A stretch of 64,000 nucleotides of DNA from Paenibacillus sp. JZ16 (GCF_015326965.1 NZ_CP017659.1:5212001-5276000), one strand, 5' to 3'; shown: positions 43,557 through 52,214, counted from the stretch's first letter. A program made the numbers and translations. The notes: generated from the sequence alone by a model not told the origin.

Positions 43557-43880
43557 ATGACTGCGAATCAACAATCTAATGAGGGGCCTACAGTAAAACA
43601 CCGCCATCGTGTGGAAGGTCCTGAGAAACACATTGTTGTCTTTATTTTCTCGATCGTCCTGACTGCGATTGCTTTTGCGGCTGTCGCAGCCGGTGGCATC
43701 AACACAGCATTTACGATCATCATTTTGCTGGTTATGGCTGTGTTGCAGGTGTTCGTGCAAATGGGTTACTGGATGCACTTGAAGGACAAAGGGCATCTGA
43801 TGCCAATCCTATTTATGATTGGCGGTTTCTTCGTAGCTAGTACCTGTATTGTCATGGCACTGTTCTGGGTTTGGTGGTAA
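43557..43880 (+). CDS. ctaF: Cytochrome c oxidase subunit IV
   Basis: Small subunit of 107 residues with three membrane helices (VVFIFSIVLTAIAF, TIIILLVMAVLQVFVQ, FMIGGFFVASTCIVMALF). The MGYWMHLKDKGH turn is typical of bacterial caa3 subunit IV. It follows ctaE by 3 bp. A strong terminator follows. Confidence 0.93.
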   Translation: MTANQQSNEGPTVKHRHRVEGPEKHIVVFIFSIVLTAIAFAAVAAGGINTAFTIIILLVMAVLQVFVQMGYWMHLKDKGHLMPILFMIGGFFVASTCIVMALFWVWW

Positions 43881-43885
43881 AATGA

Positions 43886-43919
43886 AAAAGAGGTGGGCTC
43901 TTCAGCCCCCTCTTTTTTT
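43886..43919 (+). terminator. Terminator between ctaF and ctaG
   Basis: AGAGG-TGGGCT pairs with AGCCC-CCTCT around CTTC, then TTTTTTT. It may reduce read-through into ctaG. Confidence 0.85.
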
Positions 43920-43979
43920 AAATCGTAGGAAGGTGTCACAATTTCGACAGAATTTAACCCGTTTAGGGGAGGTTTTTGC

Positions 43980-44888
43980 ATGCTGGGCTTAGAATATTTT
44001 AGTTTTGCAGATAAATGGAGTCCCTTGTTCCTGGCATTTATGCTGCTCGTGACAGCAGGCTACTTCCTGTTGACCGGACCGCTGAGCAGTAGATTCGAAG
44101 GGAGCGCTCCGGTTTCCGCAGGAAGGAAAGCGCTGTTTGTAGGCGGTATGCTTACGTTCTATCTTGCGCAGGGTGGACCTATTGAACTGCTGGGACATAC
44201 GATGTTCTCGTTTCATATGGTCAGTATGGCCATGTCCTATTTAATGGCGATGCCGCTCTTGATTCTGGGTATTCCTGTCTGGATGTGGCGTGCCTTCGAT
44301 AAGGTCAACCCGTTTAAGAAGCTCGGTTTTCTTGCGCGTCCGATCGTTGCCGCGGTTCTGTTTAACGGTTTGTTTTCTTTTTATCACGTCCCGGTTATCC
44401 ATGACTTTGTCATGTTGAACTTCTGGGTGCACCGCTTGTACTATTTAATCCTGTTCATCGCCTCACTGTTGATGTGGTGGGCTATCATTAACCCGATTCC
44501 GGAGAAGGACAAGTCCTCAGGTCTTTTGAAAATGGGATACATTTTTCTCAACATGGTATTGTTAACTCCGGCGTGTGCGCTCATTATATTCTCGAGCGAG
44601 CCCATGTACGCAACGTACAGCGATCCGGTGGTATGGGCGAAGGCGATGGGATACTGCGTAGCTGGCGATACCTCGGCATTGCTTAGCCAATTTGGCGGAC
44701 CTGAGTTCTTCGGTTATCTGGAGCCTGCGATTGACCAGCGAGTGGGCGGGATCATCATGAAGTTTTTCCAAGAGATTATTTTTGCCTCGATGCTAGCCTA
44801 TGTGTTCTTTCATTGGTACAAACGAGAAAATCAGGAAGACGATCCTTTGCCTAGCGAGATTCCTCCCGGCAAGCTCAATCAGGCGTAA
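43980..44888 (+). CDS. ctaG: Cytochrome c oxidase assembly factor CtaG
   Basis: Membrane protein of 302 residues with about seven helices of the Bacillus CtaG (caa3_CtaG) type, needed to deliver copper to the caa3 oxidase. Conserved His/Met-rich helix segments are LLGHTMFSFHMVSMAMSYLM and VIHDFVMLNFWVHRLYYL. GGGGAGG precedes the ATG. It lies after the ctaF terminator and 25 bp before a DUF420 gene. No ctaA or ctaB (haem A synthesis) is in the window. Confidence 0.93.
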   Translation: MLGLEYFSFADKWSPLFLAFMLLVTAGYFLLTGPLSSRFEGSAPVSAGRKALFVGGMLTFYLAQGGPIELLGHTMFSFHMVSMAMSYLMAMPLLILGIPVWMWRAFDKVNPFKKLGFLARPIVAAVLFNGLFSFYHVPVIHDFVMLNFWVHRLYYLILFIASLLMWWAIINPIPEKDKSSGLLKMGYIFLNMVLLTPACALIIFSSEPMYATYSDPVVWAKAMGYCVAGDTSALLSQFGGPEFFGYLEPAIDQRVGGIIMKFFQEIIFASMLAYVFFHWYKRENQEDDPLPSEIPPGKLNQA

Positions 44889-44912
44889 GGGGATTATTGA
44901 AGGGGGATCCAT

Positions 44913-45377
44913 ATGGATTGGTTTTTTATATTTCCCACGGTCAGTACAACGTTTATTGTCATCAGCGCCGTGTTGGTAGCGATTGGCTGGGGTCTTATCA
45001 TTAAGGGGAAGCGCGAAGCCCACAAAAAGGTAATGATCTGGGCGGCCGTCGCAGCCGTCATCTTCTTTATCATCTATTCCTCGCGCACCGTATTCATCGG
45101 GAACACGTCATGGGGTGGACCTGATGATCTGCAACCGTATTATCAGGTATTCCTGGTCTTCCACATTGTCCTGGCTACCGTCGCAGCGGTATTCGGGATC
45201 ACGACATTGACCCTCGGCTTCAAGGAGAAGTATTCCAAGCACCGCAAATGGGGCAGAGTCACGTCGATCATCTGGTTCTTTACCGCCATTACCGGCGTAG
45301 CCGTGTATACCTTGCTGTACCTGTTATATCCGGGCGGGCATACCCAGCCTGTATGGAAAGTGATATTTGGAATGTAA
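44913..45377 (+). CDS. ctaM: DUF420 membrane protein, CtaM/YozB-like
   Basis: Membrane protein of 154 residues with four helices. The pattern FPTVSTTFIVISAVLVAIGW, then KREAHKKVMIWAAV and HRKWGRVTSIIWFFTAITGVAVY, matches DUF420. In Staphylococcus aureus the homologue CtaM is needed to mature a haem-copper oxidase. Position directly after ctaG supports that role. AGGGGGA lies before the ATG. The symbol rests on this analogy. Confidence 0.87.
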   Translation: MDWFFIFPTVSTTFIVISAVLVAIGWGLIIKGKREAHKKVMIWAAVAAVIFFIIYSSRTVFIGNTSWGGPDDLQPYYQVFLVFHIVLATVAAVFGITTLTLGFKEKYSKHRKWGRVTSIIWFFTAITGVAVYTLLYLLYPGGHTQPVWKVIFGM

Positions 45378-45386
45378 GCGTGGGAG

Positions 45387-45420
45387 AACACCCGTCAGAG
45401 GAATCTGGCGGGTGTTTTTT
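45387..45420 (+). terminator. Terminator after ctaM
   Basis: ACACCCGTCAGA pairs with TCTGGCGGGTGT (one G-T), loop GGAA, then TTTTTT. Confidence 0.92.
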
Positions 45421-45433
45421 GTTTGCGCGGGGA

Positions 45434-45604
45434 GGCTCATTCAAGAGAATTGTGGGTATGGTGAGGGGGAGTGTATCCGCTCCGGTCGCTGTTGAAACCA
45501 GGAAACTGGGATTAGACGAGATGGATGTTTCCCGGTTTCAAAGGCGAACGCCAGGTCTCCTCCGCGGCTACACTCCCCTTGTGCAGGAAGCTCTTGAATG
45601 AGCC
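45434..45604. repeat. 171-bp nested palindrome element (first copy)
   Basis: Three nested inverted repeats share one centre. The outer pair is GGCTCATTCAAGAG with CTCTTGAATGAGCC (perfect 14). The middle pair is GGGGAGTGTATCCGC (45466-45480) with GCGGCTACACTCCCC (one mismatch). The inner pair is TTGAAACCAGGAAAC (45492-45506) with GTTTCCCGGTTTCAA (one mismatch). No convincing gene lies in it. It fits a MITE-like or bidirectional structured element. Confidence 0.65.
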
Positions 45605-46023
45605 GCCATGGGGTAGTGACACCCGTCAGGAAGCCTCGGACAGGTGTTTAGAGAGTGAGAGGGCAGGGAGGGGGAGTGTATCCGCTCCGGTCGCTGTTGA
45701 AACCAGGAAACTGGGATTAGACGAGATGGATGTTTCCCGGTTTCAAAGGCGAACGCCAGGTCTCCTCCGCGGCTACACTCCCCTTGTGCAGGAAGCTCTT
45801 GAATGAGCCGCCATGGGGTAGTGACACCCGTCAGGAAGCCTCGGACAGGTGTTTAGAGAGTGAGAGGGCAGGGAGGGGGAGTGTATCCGCTCCGGTCGCT
45901 GTTGAAACCAGGAAACTGGGATTAGACGAGATGGATGTTTCCCGGTTTCAAAGGCGAACGCCAGGTCTCCTCCGCGGCTACACTCCCCTTGTGCAGGAAG
46001 CTCTTGAATGAGCCGCCATGGGG
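45464..46023. repeat. 205-bp tandem repeat array, about 2.7 copies
   Basis: Copies begin at about 45464, 45669 and 45874. The second repeats the first, and the third follows the unit as far as 46023. I see no differences between copies. Each copy contains the middle and inner arms of the palindrome, the right outer arm, and a degenerate terminator-like stem (ACACCCGTC with GACAGGTGT). The 93-codon open frame recurring in each copy shifts frame with the 205-bp period and has no ribosome site, so I treat it as non-coding. Confidence 0.92.
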
Positions 46024-46032
46024 AAGTGATAC

Positions 46033-46061
46033 CCGACAGGCATCTCTGCCGGTTTTTTTTT
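46033..46061 (+). terminator. Terminator after the tandem array
   Basis: CCGACAG pairs with CTGCCGG (one mismatch) around GCATCT, then nine T. It shields the ABC operon downstream. Confidence 0.7.
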
Positions 46062-46071
46062 ACAACTTCTA

Positions 46072-46101
46072 TTGACACTGTTTATATACACACTATATAC
46101 T
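46072..46101 (+). promoter_or_regulatory. SigA promoter of the GntR-ABC operon
   Basis: TTGACA, 18-bp spacer, TATACT. A perfect dyad covers the -10. Confidence 0.7.
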
Positions 46102-46108
46102 GTGTATA
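46085..46108. promoter_or_regulatory. GntR (YtrA-like) operator overlapping the -10
   Basis: TATACACA and TGTGTATA are perfect inverted 8-mers separated by 8 bp over the -10. A further TATACACA half-site follows at 46113-46120. The operon encodes a YtrA-type GntR repressor, which probably binds here. Confidence 0.6.
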
Positions 46109-46208
46109 AAGATATACACAGTGAGCACAGTAATCACACTAAGCACAGTGAAACTTAACTGCGATGATAACGAAATGAATATATGAAGACATGAAAGGGT
46201 GAGCTGCA

Positions 46209-46934
46209 TTGCAACAAGTTCTCCATAATGCGATGAAGATCGTTAAGAAAGACTTCGCTAGCGACAAGCTGCAAATTGTATGGAACATAATGTTTATGGT
46301 GTATATGGGGTTTGCCACCAGCGTTATCATTGACAACCAGTTTGAACATTTGGATGAGTACATCAATCCACTGATTGACTTTCTATTGGTATTCTACGCT
46401 CCGTTGCTGGGATTCCTTTTTAGCAGGAGGTCCTTCCGGTATCTGAACGAGGATTCATACACCCGGATGCTGTATTTTTACCGGAGTCTACCGGTACCTG
46501 CCTCGGCCATCTTCGTAAGCCGGATCATAAACTCGCTGATCGCTTTCATCATAAACGGCATCGTATTATTTGGAGTCATTTATGCGATAGGCAATCATAT
46601 TAGAACCGCGATGGATATCCCTAGTTATATTGCATTTATACTGACCTGGATGGGCATCGGGTTTTTAATAACAGGACCCTATATTTACTGGGAGAATATG
46701 TGCAGCGGTAAGAAGTACTTCGGGATTACCCTTCTGGTGATGGTGATCACCTCCGGAACGGCCGTTATGCTTAGCTTGCTGGGTTACAGCGTTTTCGAGT
46801 TCGTTGTGAGAGCCTCCATCAAATGGGGCCTGCTATCTCCGGTCATGTGGGGATCGCTGATGGTTGGACTGGCATCTATGCTCCTTATAAGCAAAATAAC
46901 CTACATTCGGCAGCAGACCAGGGACTTATCATGA
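46209..46934 (+). CDS. ABC-2 type permease, first gene of GntR-ABC operon
   Basis: Membrane protein of 241 residues with about six helices (IVWNIMFMVYMGFATSVII, LLVFYAPLLGFLFSRR, IINSLIAFIINGIVLFGVI and others). It resembles permeases of YtrC-like or drug-export ABC systems. The TTG start at 46209 has AAAGGGTGAG just upstream; an ATG at 46233 is an alternative. It likely pairs with the ATPase at 47418, with the regulator gene between them. Confidence 0.75.
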   Translation: MQQVLHNAMKIVKKDFASDKLQIVWNIMFMVYMGFATSVIIDNQFEHLDEYINPLIDFLLVFYAPLLGFLFSRRSFRYLNEDSYTRMLYFYRSLPVPASAIFVSRIINSLIAFIINGIVLFGVIYAIGNHIRTAMDIPSYIAFILTWMGIGFLITGPYIYWENMCSGKKYFGITLLVMVITSGTAVMLSLLGYSVFEFVVRASIKWGLLSPVMWGSLMVGLASMLLISKITYIRQQTRDLS

Positions 46935-47009
46935 AGGATATGAAGATGAATCCGTATGGAATCGCAATAGCACGGGTTTATGCACAGGAGAAAAGCGAGG
47001 TGATAAAAG

Positions 47010-47411
47010 GTGCGAATTCCGATTCAGATCAATGAAAATAGCGCAGAGCCTTTATATCACCAGATTGAAACACAGCTGCGCTCACTCATTATTAGCGGTC
47101 AGATTGAGGAGGGAACGTTATTGCCGTCCATTAGGGAATTTGCCGGGAATCTGAACTGTAGTGTCATTACGGTACGCAGGGTGTATCAGGATCTTGAGAA
47201 TGAAGGGCTGCTGCGAACGAGACAAGGTACGGGAACCTTTGTGGCCGGCGTCGGGGATCAGGCCCGTGAACAGTATAAACGCGATGCGGTTATTGAGGCG
47301 TTAAGAATAGCAGTCGAAAAAGGGCTTGCCGTTCAGTTTAACGAGGATGAATTGAAGGAACTGTTCATGGAAGTGATTCGGGAAGTACTCGATGCAAAAG
47401 GAGGTCGTTAA
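47010..47411 (+). CDS. GntR-family regulator, YtrA subfamily
   Basis: One hundred and thirty-three residues: an N-terminal GntR winged helix (AEPLYHQIETQLRSLIISGQ, PSIREFAGNLNCSVITVRRVYQDLE) and a short C-terminal dimer helix without an effector domain, which defines the YtrA group. GTG start with AGGTGA upstream. YtrA repressors control adjacent ABC genes induced by cell-wall antibiotics in Bacillus. The dyad at 46085 over the operon promoter is the likely binding site, giving autoregulation. Confidence 0.9.
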   Translation: MRIPIQINENSAEPLYHQIETQLRSLIISGQIEEGTLLPSIREFAGNLNCSVITVRRVYQDLENEGLLRTRQGTGTFVAGVGDQAREQYKRDAVIEALRIAVEKGLAVQFNEDELKELFMEVIREVLDAKGGR

Positions 47412-47417
47412 CACGTC

Positions 47418-48320
47418 ATGGAACCACATATCATTGAATTTCGTAATGTCATTAAACGACGGAGAACGAAAACCATCGGCCCGATCGAATTGTCGATTCC
47501 TCAAGGATATATTGTTGCCCTGGTGGGGCCTAACGGCTCGGGAAAAAGCACGCTGCTGAACATGATGATGCAGACCGTGTTTCCGGACGAAGGGGAGATC
47601 ACCTGGTTCGGCGAGTCTTACCGGGGAGAGCTTCCGGTCTCGATCCGTAAACAAATGGGATTCGTTCCTGAACAGTTGAGTGTAGAGGAGCAGCATTTGA
47701 CGGTAGATGAAGCGGCCAGCTTTCGCGCATCCTGGTATGACACTTGGGACGGTTATTTTTTCGATGAGCTGCTATCCCGGTTTGATGTCCCGCGAGGCGT
47801 AAAACTGCGCAAGATGTCCAAAGGGGAACGACGCAAGTTCGAGATCGCCGCTGCACTTGCACCAAGGCCCAAGTTCTTGCTGCTGGATGAACCTTCTTCC
47901 GGTCTCGATCCTTTCGCTTGGAAGCTGATGATCGACCAGCTGCACAAAGTAATGAAGTCCATGGATACAACGATCGTGCTCTCAACCCATGTTGTGGATG
48001 AAATCCGGCGGCTGGCGGATTACGTCATTCTCATTCATCATGGAAAGCTGCTGGGCATGGTGGAGAAGGACTCGCTGCTGGATAACTGGAAGGAGTGCTG
48101 GATACAAGGGGATGCCTCCATTGTGGAGGAGCTGCCGGGTATTCTGAGTTACAAACAAGAGACAGCAACAACGATTTCTTTTATAACCACGGAATGCTTG
48201 GAAGTGGAGAAGATCCTGCAGTCTGCAGGCATACCGTTTATTCAGACCCGTTCCCTGGAGCTGGATGAAGTGCTTCGATTATGGATTGACGGAAACATTC
48301 CTGCCAACGTGCAGAACTAG
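47418..48320 (+). CDS. ABC transporter ATP-binding protein, YtrB-like
   Basis: Three hundred residues. Walker A is GPNGSGKST near 38, the signature is the atypical MSKGERRKFEIAAAL, and Walker B is LLLDEPSSGLDP with the H-loop STHVVDE. The non-standard SKGE signature is typical of YtrB/EcsA-like exporters. It lies 7 bp after the GntR gene. Its membrane partner is probably the permease at 46209. Confidence 0.9.
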   Translation: MEPHIIEFRNVIKRRRTKTIGPIELSIPQGYIVALVGPNGSGKSTLLNMMMQTVFPDEGEITWFGESYRGELPVSIRKQMGFVPEQLSVEEQHLTVDEAASFRASWYDTWDGYFFDELLSRFDVPRGVKLRKMSKGERRKFEIAAALAPRPKFLLLDEPSSGLDPFAWKLMIDQLHKVMKSMDTTIVLSTHVVDEIRRLADYVILIHHGKLLGMVEKDSLLDNWKECWIQGDASIVEELPGILSYKQETATTISFITTECLEVEKILQSAGIPFIQTRSLELDEVLRLWIDGNIPANVQN

Positions 48321-48341
48321 GATAGAGAGGGGTTTTACGAT

Positions 48342-49244
48342 ATGCAACGCTTGCAATTAGACAATGTAGTTAAGATTTATGCGGACAAAACGGCAGTAAA
48401 CCGGATTTCGCTTCAGGTTGAGGAAGGTGAAATCTACGGACTGCTTGGCGCGAACGGCGCCGGCAAAACAACCACCATGCGGATGGTGCTTGGGTTGATC
48501 TACCCGGATGACGGAACGATTCTATATAACGGAAAGCCGTATAACAAAGAACTGCGTCACATTATGGGTTACTTGCCGGAAGAGCGCGGGTTATACCCGA
48601 AAGTGAAAGTCAGCGAGCAGATTTCCTACTTGGCACAGCTGCGGGGCATGTCCGCGAAAGACGCGGATAAGAGTCTGAAATATTGGCTGGAACGGTTTGA
48701 AGTACCTGACTATTATGATAAGAAGATTGAAGAACTGTCTAAGGGTAATCAGCAAAAAATGGGCTTTATCGCAGCGGTTGTTCATGACCCGCAAATTCTG
48801 ATTTTGGACGAAGCCTTCAGCGGTCTGGATCCGGTGAACGTCGAACTTCTGAAATCAACGGTAAAAGAACTACGCGACAAAGGCACGAGCATTCTGTTCT
48901 CCACCCACCGGATGGAACATGTCGAGGAGTTGTGTAAGAACATTACCATTCTGCATCGCTCCAATACGGTAGTGAAGGGGAACCTGAAGGATATCAAATC
49001 CAAGTATCCTCGAGAAGAGGTGATGCTCGGTACGTCCGGTGAAGTCCGTGGTCTTGAAGCCCTGCCAGGCGTAACGGCTGTGGAGCGGACAGAGGACGGC
49101 TACTCCATCCGGATCAGCCAGGTTGATGCAGCGCAAGAGATTTTGAATACAGCCATGTCGCAAAGCACGATCCATCGGTTTGAAGTGAAGGAGCCGACAC
49201 TCAATCAAATCTTCATAAAGGCGGTAGGTGAATCCAATGAATAA
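48342..49244 (+). CDS. ABC transporter ATP-binding protein, NatA-like
   Basis: Three hundred residues. Walker A is GANGAGKTT, the signature LSKGNQQKMGFIAAVVHDP, Walker B LILDEAFSGLDPVN, and the H-loop STHRMEHVEEL. A C-terminal domain of about 75 residues ends in EPTLNQIFIKAVG, as in NatA/YhaQ-type proteins, which with NatB export sodium or drugs. It overlaps the permease gene that follows by 8 nt. Confidence 0.92.
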   Translation: MQRLQLDNVVKIYADKTAVNRISLQVEEGEIYGLLGANGAGKTTTMRMVLGLIYPDDGTILYNGKPYNKELRHIMGYLPEERGLYPKVKVSEQISYLAQLRGMSAKDADKSLKYWLERFEVPDYYDKKIEELSKGNQQKMGFIAAVVHDPQILILDEAFSGLDPVNVELLKSTVKELRDKGTSILFSTHRMEHVEELCKNITILHRSNTVVKGNLKDIKSKYPREEVMLGTSGEVRGLEALPGVTAVERTEDGYSIRISQVDAAQEILNTAMSQSTIHRFEVKEPTLNQIFIKAVGESNE

Positions 49245-50541
49245 TATGTGGACCGTTATCCGATTTACGTTCATGAATAAAGTAAGAACGAAGTCCTTTC
49301 TTGTTTCGACCTTGATATTTGCACTCATTATTACCATCGGGATCAATCTTCCTTTTCTGATTCAAATGTTTACGGGAGATAAGGCGGGCTCCGAAGAAAC
49401 CACCCGCATCGGACTGGTTTACGGACAGGAGCAAATGCTTGCCGAACAACTGGAAACCACTTGGAGTAATCTGCCGTCAACTTCCTATGAATTTGTAAAA
49501 TATGAAACGGCTGATGAAGCCGCTCTGAATAAAGACATTAAAGATGGCGTTATCGAAGGTTATCTGAAATTTGAAGCAAAAGAAGGCAATGCGTTCCCGA
49601 CGGTGGTCTACAGCTCTGAAGACGAGGCCATGAGTCCGGAACTGCAATCCAACCTGCAAGCAGCTCTGCAAGTGGCGAAGACGCGCAGCATTGTAGACGG
49701 ACTTAATTTGTCCGATGCGCAGATCAATGAGCTGAATACGCCTGTTCAGATTGATGCTCGGGGTATCAATCCTACAGAAACGGGTAACGCGGGCGGAGCT
49801 TCCGGAGAGAAGGAAGGGGCTTCCGAGGTTATTAACTACATTGTCGTGTATGCACTGATTATTCTCTTCTTCTTCACTTTGATGGGAACAGGTAACATGA
49901 TCGCATCTGAAGTAACGACAGAGAAGAGCTCCCGCATCATGGAGATTTTGATTACAAGCGTATCTCCGCTGAGCCAAATGTTTGGTAAGGTTATTGGCAT
50001 GTTCCTGCTGGGACTGTCGCAGATCGCGGCATTCGGTGTTGTAACCGCCGTGAACCTGATGCTGCCGCACAATATGGATACATTGAAGGACATGAATCTC
50101 GACCTGACGGCGATCGACCCGATGCTTCTGGTGTTCGGTTTAATCTTCTACATCCTTGGTTATTTCTTGTACGCGATGCTCTATGCGGCCATTGGTTCGA
50201 TCGTCAGTCGTACCGAGGATTTGGGGCAGGCGGTTATGCCGATCACGATGCTGTCGCTGGTGGCATTCTATATCGCGATCTTTAGCTTAAGCGCTCCGAA
50301 CTCGATGCTGATGAAGGTATCCAGCTATATTCCGTTCATCTCGCCGACCACGATTCTGGTTCGCATCGGACTTGGAGATATCCCATTGTGGGAGATCCTG
50401 CTCTCACTGGCGATCCTGATCGTATCCATCCTCGTCTTTGGCTGGTTGGCAGCGAAAATCTATCGTACCGGTGTCTTGATGTACGGCAAACGCCCTACGT
50501 TCAAGGAGCTTAGAAAAGCGATGAAAGCTTATAAGATGTAA
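49237..50541 (+). CDS. ABC transporter permease, NatB/YhaP-like
   Basis: Four hundred and thirty-four residues: an N-terminal helix, an extracytoplasmic domain of about 150 residues (about 35-190) and five or six helices in the second half, including TGNMIASEVTTEKSSRIMEILITSVSP in short pieces, which marks the NatB/YhaP family. ATG 49237 has TAGGTGA upstream, making it better than the in-frame GTG at 49228. It forms an exporter with the ATPase before it. No clear terminator follows. Confidence 0.9.
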   Translation: MNNMWTVIRFTFMNKVRTKSFLVSTLIFALIITIGINLPFLIQMFTGDKAGSEETTRIGLVYGQEQMLAEQLETTWSNLPSTSYEFVKYETADEAALNKDIKDGVIEGYLKFEAKEGNAFPTVVYSSEDEAMSPELQSNLQAALQVAKTRSIVDGLNLSDAQINELNTPVQIDARGINPTETGNAGGASGEKEGASEVINYIVVYALIILFFFTLMGTGNMIASEVTTEKSSRIMEILITSVSPLSQMFGKVIGMFLLGLSQIAAFGVVTAVNLMLPHNMDTLKDMNLDLTAIDPMLLVFGLIFYILGYFLYAMLYAAIGSIVSRTEDLGQAVMPITMLSLVAFYIAIFSLSAPNSMLMKVSSYIPFISPTTILVRIGLGDIPLWEILLSLAILIVSILVFGWLAAKIYRTGVLMYGKRPTFKELRKAMKAYKM

Positions 50542-50621
50542 GCACGAACTGTACAAGTGATTTTCAATTTTAATGGATGTCTTTAAATCTGATACTGATC
50601 CTTAATAGCGAGGTTGTTAAA

Positions 50622-50804
50622 ATGACCAAAAGTACTAGCTCGAAATTATTAATGTTTTTAAGCGCTGCTGCAGTCGTGATTTTGTTCGGCTTCATGTTCA
50701 ACACGGAAGGTTCTGCGCTAAAGGATGCCATGCAAGAAGGATTAATGGGAGCAGTTGCCGTGATCGCTATAGCAGGCTTATGGGCTGCTGGAGCAAAGAA
50801 ATAG
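50622..50804 (+). CDS. Small membrane protein
   Basis: Sixty residues with two hydrophobic segments (about 8-26 and 40-56) and a Lys-rich start and end. Not recognised. ATG 50622 is preceded by GCGAGGTTG; a longer frame to 50577 has no ribosome site. It lies 80 bp after the NatB-like gene and may be co-transcribed. Confidence 0.55.
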   Translation: MTKSTSSKLLMFLSAAAVVILFGFMFNTEGSALKDAMQEGLMGAVAVIAIAGLWAAGAKK

Positions 50805-50817
50805 AAGATATGGGGGG

Positions 50818-50841
50818 CGCCATACCGACAGCGGTATGGCG
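50818..50841 (+). terminator. Hairpin after the small membrane protein gene
   Basis: CGCCATACCG pairs perfectly with CGGTATGGCG around ACAG. There is no U-run, so it may not terminate by itself. Confidence 0.4.
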
Positions 50842-50924
50842 AATATAACCCCATAAATAAATAGTTTGATGCACGGCTATTCTTAATCGCACCCGATTAC
50901 AACAACATAAAGGAGATTACATAA

Positions 50925-52139
50925 ATGAAAAATTGGAAAAGAATGATATTGTCACTCACGATTTCGGTAGGTTTGCTTGCTTCGGCAGTGCCTGCCATGG
51001 CTGCTCCACAGCAGCCAGCAGTAAAAGTGGATAACGAAGTAGTTAAATACTCGCTTGGCACACCGGTTATAGATAAGGGCACAACGCTCGTCCCGCTCAG
51101 AACAACGCTCCAGGCGATGGATGTGAAACTGACGGATGCTGCAGATGACACGATCCATGTGGTTGTGGACGGCAAAACCATTACGCTGAAAAGCAAACTG
51201 AAACAAATCAATGGCGTAACGTATGCGCCAATTCGGGTTGTTGGGGACGCTGCGGGTTATAAGGTTAGCTGGGATGCGAAAACTCGCACCGTTGTGCTGG
51301 TTTCCAAAGAAACGGAGGTCGCTCAAACAGGTGGCCGCGGCTTCATGTGGGAAGTGGAGAGCAACGGGAATACCGTTTATCTGGTAGGCTCTATGCACAT
51401 CGCGGATGACAGCTTCTACCCGCTGCGTCCGGAGTTTGAGGAAGCCTTTGCCGAAGCGGACTATCTCGGTGTCGAGGTTGATGTCAGCAAAGCAGCTGAC
51501 GAAGCTCAGCAGCAGCTGATCATGGATATGGGGATGTATAAAGATGGAACAACACTCAAGGATCATGTGACCAGCGAGACGTACGCCAAACTCGGCAAAA
51601 TCCTGACGGAGAGCGGCATGCAGCCGAATGCCTTAGATGCATTCAAGCCTTGGGTAGCGGAATCCACGATCAGCAGCTTGAAAGCAGTGAAGGCTGGATA
51701 CGAAGCGGCTGCAGGAATCGATCTGTATTTCGTCCAGAAAGCGATCGAGCGCAAAATTCCGGTGATCGAGCTGGAATCCTACGAATTGCAGCTGGGCATG
51801 TTCAATGGCTTCTCTAAAGAGTTGCAGGAGAAGAATCTCAACATCGTCTTGGACAATTTCGATGTACTGGATGGCAGTGTCGAGCAATTAGGTGAAATGT
51901 GGAAGACGGGCAATGATGAGGAACTGCTGGAGTTCACCAACAGCATGGCCGTTGACGAGGAATACAATAAAGCGATGCTGATTGACCGAAACATCGGCAT
52001 GGCCGAGAAAATCGACGGATACCTGAAAAACGGCAAAAATGAAGAGTACTTCATCGTGGTTGGCGCAGCCCACTATCTGGGTGAGCATGGCATCGTGAAG
52101 CTGCTGCAGGATAAAGGCTATACTGTCGTTCGCAAATAG
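50925..52139 (+). CDS. Exported TraB/GumN protein with stalk domain
   Basis: Four hundred and four residues with a Sec signal peptide (1-26, ending AMAA). A copper-amine-oxidase-N (stalk) domain at about 30-130 (TLVPLRTTLQAMDVKL, then TYAPIRVVGDAAGYKVSWD) is followed by a TraB/GumN domain at about 138-404. Both family GxxH motifs are present: LVGSMHIAD and VVGAAHYLGEHG, with the Glu of LGVEVDVS. TraB/TIKI relatives are predicted metallopeptidases. AAGGAGA precedes the ATG. The stalk domain likely attaches the enzyme to the wall or a partner. Single gene with a strong terminator. Confidence 0.9.
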   Translation: MKNWKRMILSLTISVGLLASAVPAMAAPQQPAVKVDNEVVKYSLGTPVIDKGTTLVPLRTTLQAMDVKLTDAADDTIHVVVDGKTITLKSKLKQINGVTYAPIRVVGDAAGYKVSWDAKTRTVVLVSKETEVAQTGGRGFMWEVESNGNTVYLVGSMHIADDSFYPLRPEFEEAFAEADYLGVEVDVSKAADEAQQQLIMDMGMYKDGTTLKDHVTSETYAKLGKILTESGMQPNALDAFKPWVAESTISSLKAVKAGYEAAAGIDLYFVQKAIERKIPVIELESYELQLGMFNGFSKELQEKNLNIVLDNFDVLDGSVEQLGEMWKTGNDEELLEFTNSMAVDEEYNKAMLIDRNIGMAEKIDGYLKNGKNEEYFIVVGAAHYLGEHGIVKLLQDKGYTVVRK

Positions 52140-52171
52140 ATAGCCGCAGGGTTGTAGTCTTCGGGGAAATG

Positions 52172-52214
52172 AAAACCTTCCAATGATCGTTATTCGATCA
52201 TTGGAAGGTTTTTT
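52172..52214 (+). terminator. Terminator after the TraB-like gene
   Basis: AAAACCTTCCAATGATCG pairs with CGATCATTGGAAGGTTTT, then TT. The stem is perfect over about 17 bp. Confidence 0.95.

Noticed and set aside
45525..46011. Three identical 93-codon open frames
   Set aside because: They result from the 205-bp tandem repeat, have no ribosome site and lie across palindromic structure; the protein is not recognisable.
45434..46061. Considered as a CRISPR array
   Set aside because: The period is 205 bp with no unique spacers; the whole unit is repeated.
46931..47035. 34-codon frame overlapping the first permease stop (ATGA)
   Set aside because: It is short, has no ribosome site and runs into the GntR start. 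It is probably chance, though translational coupling cannot be excluded.
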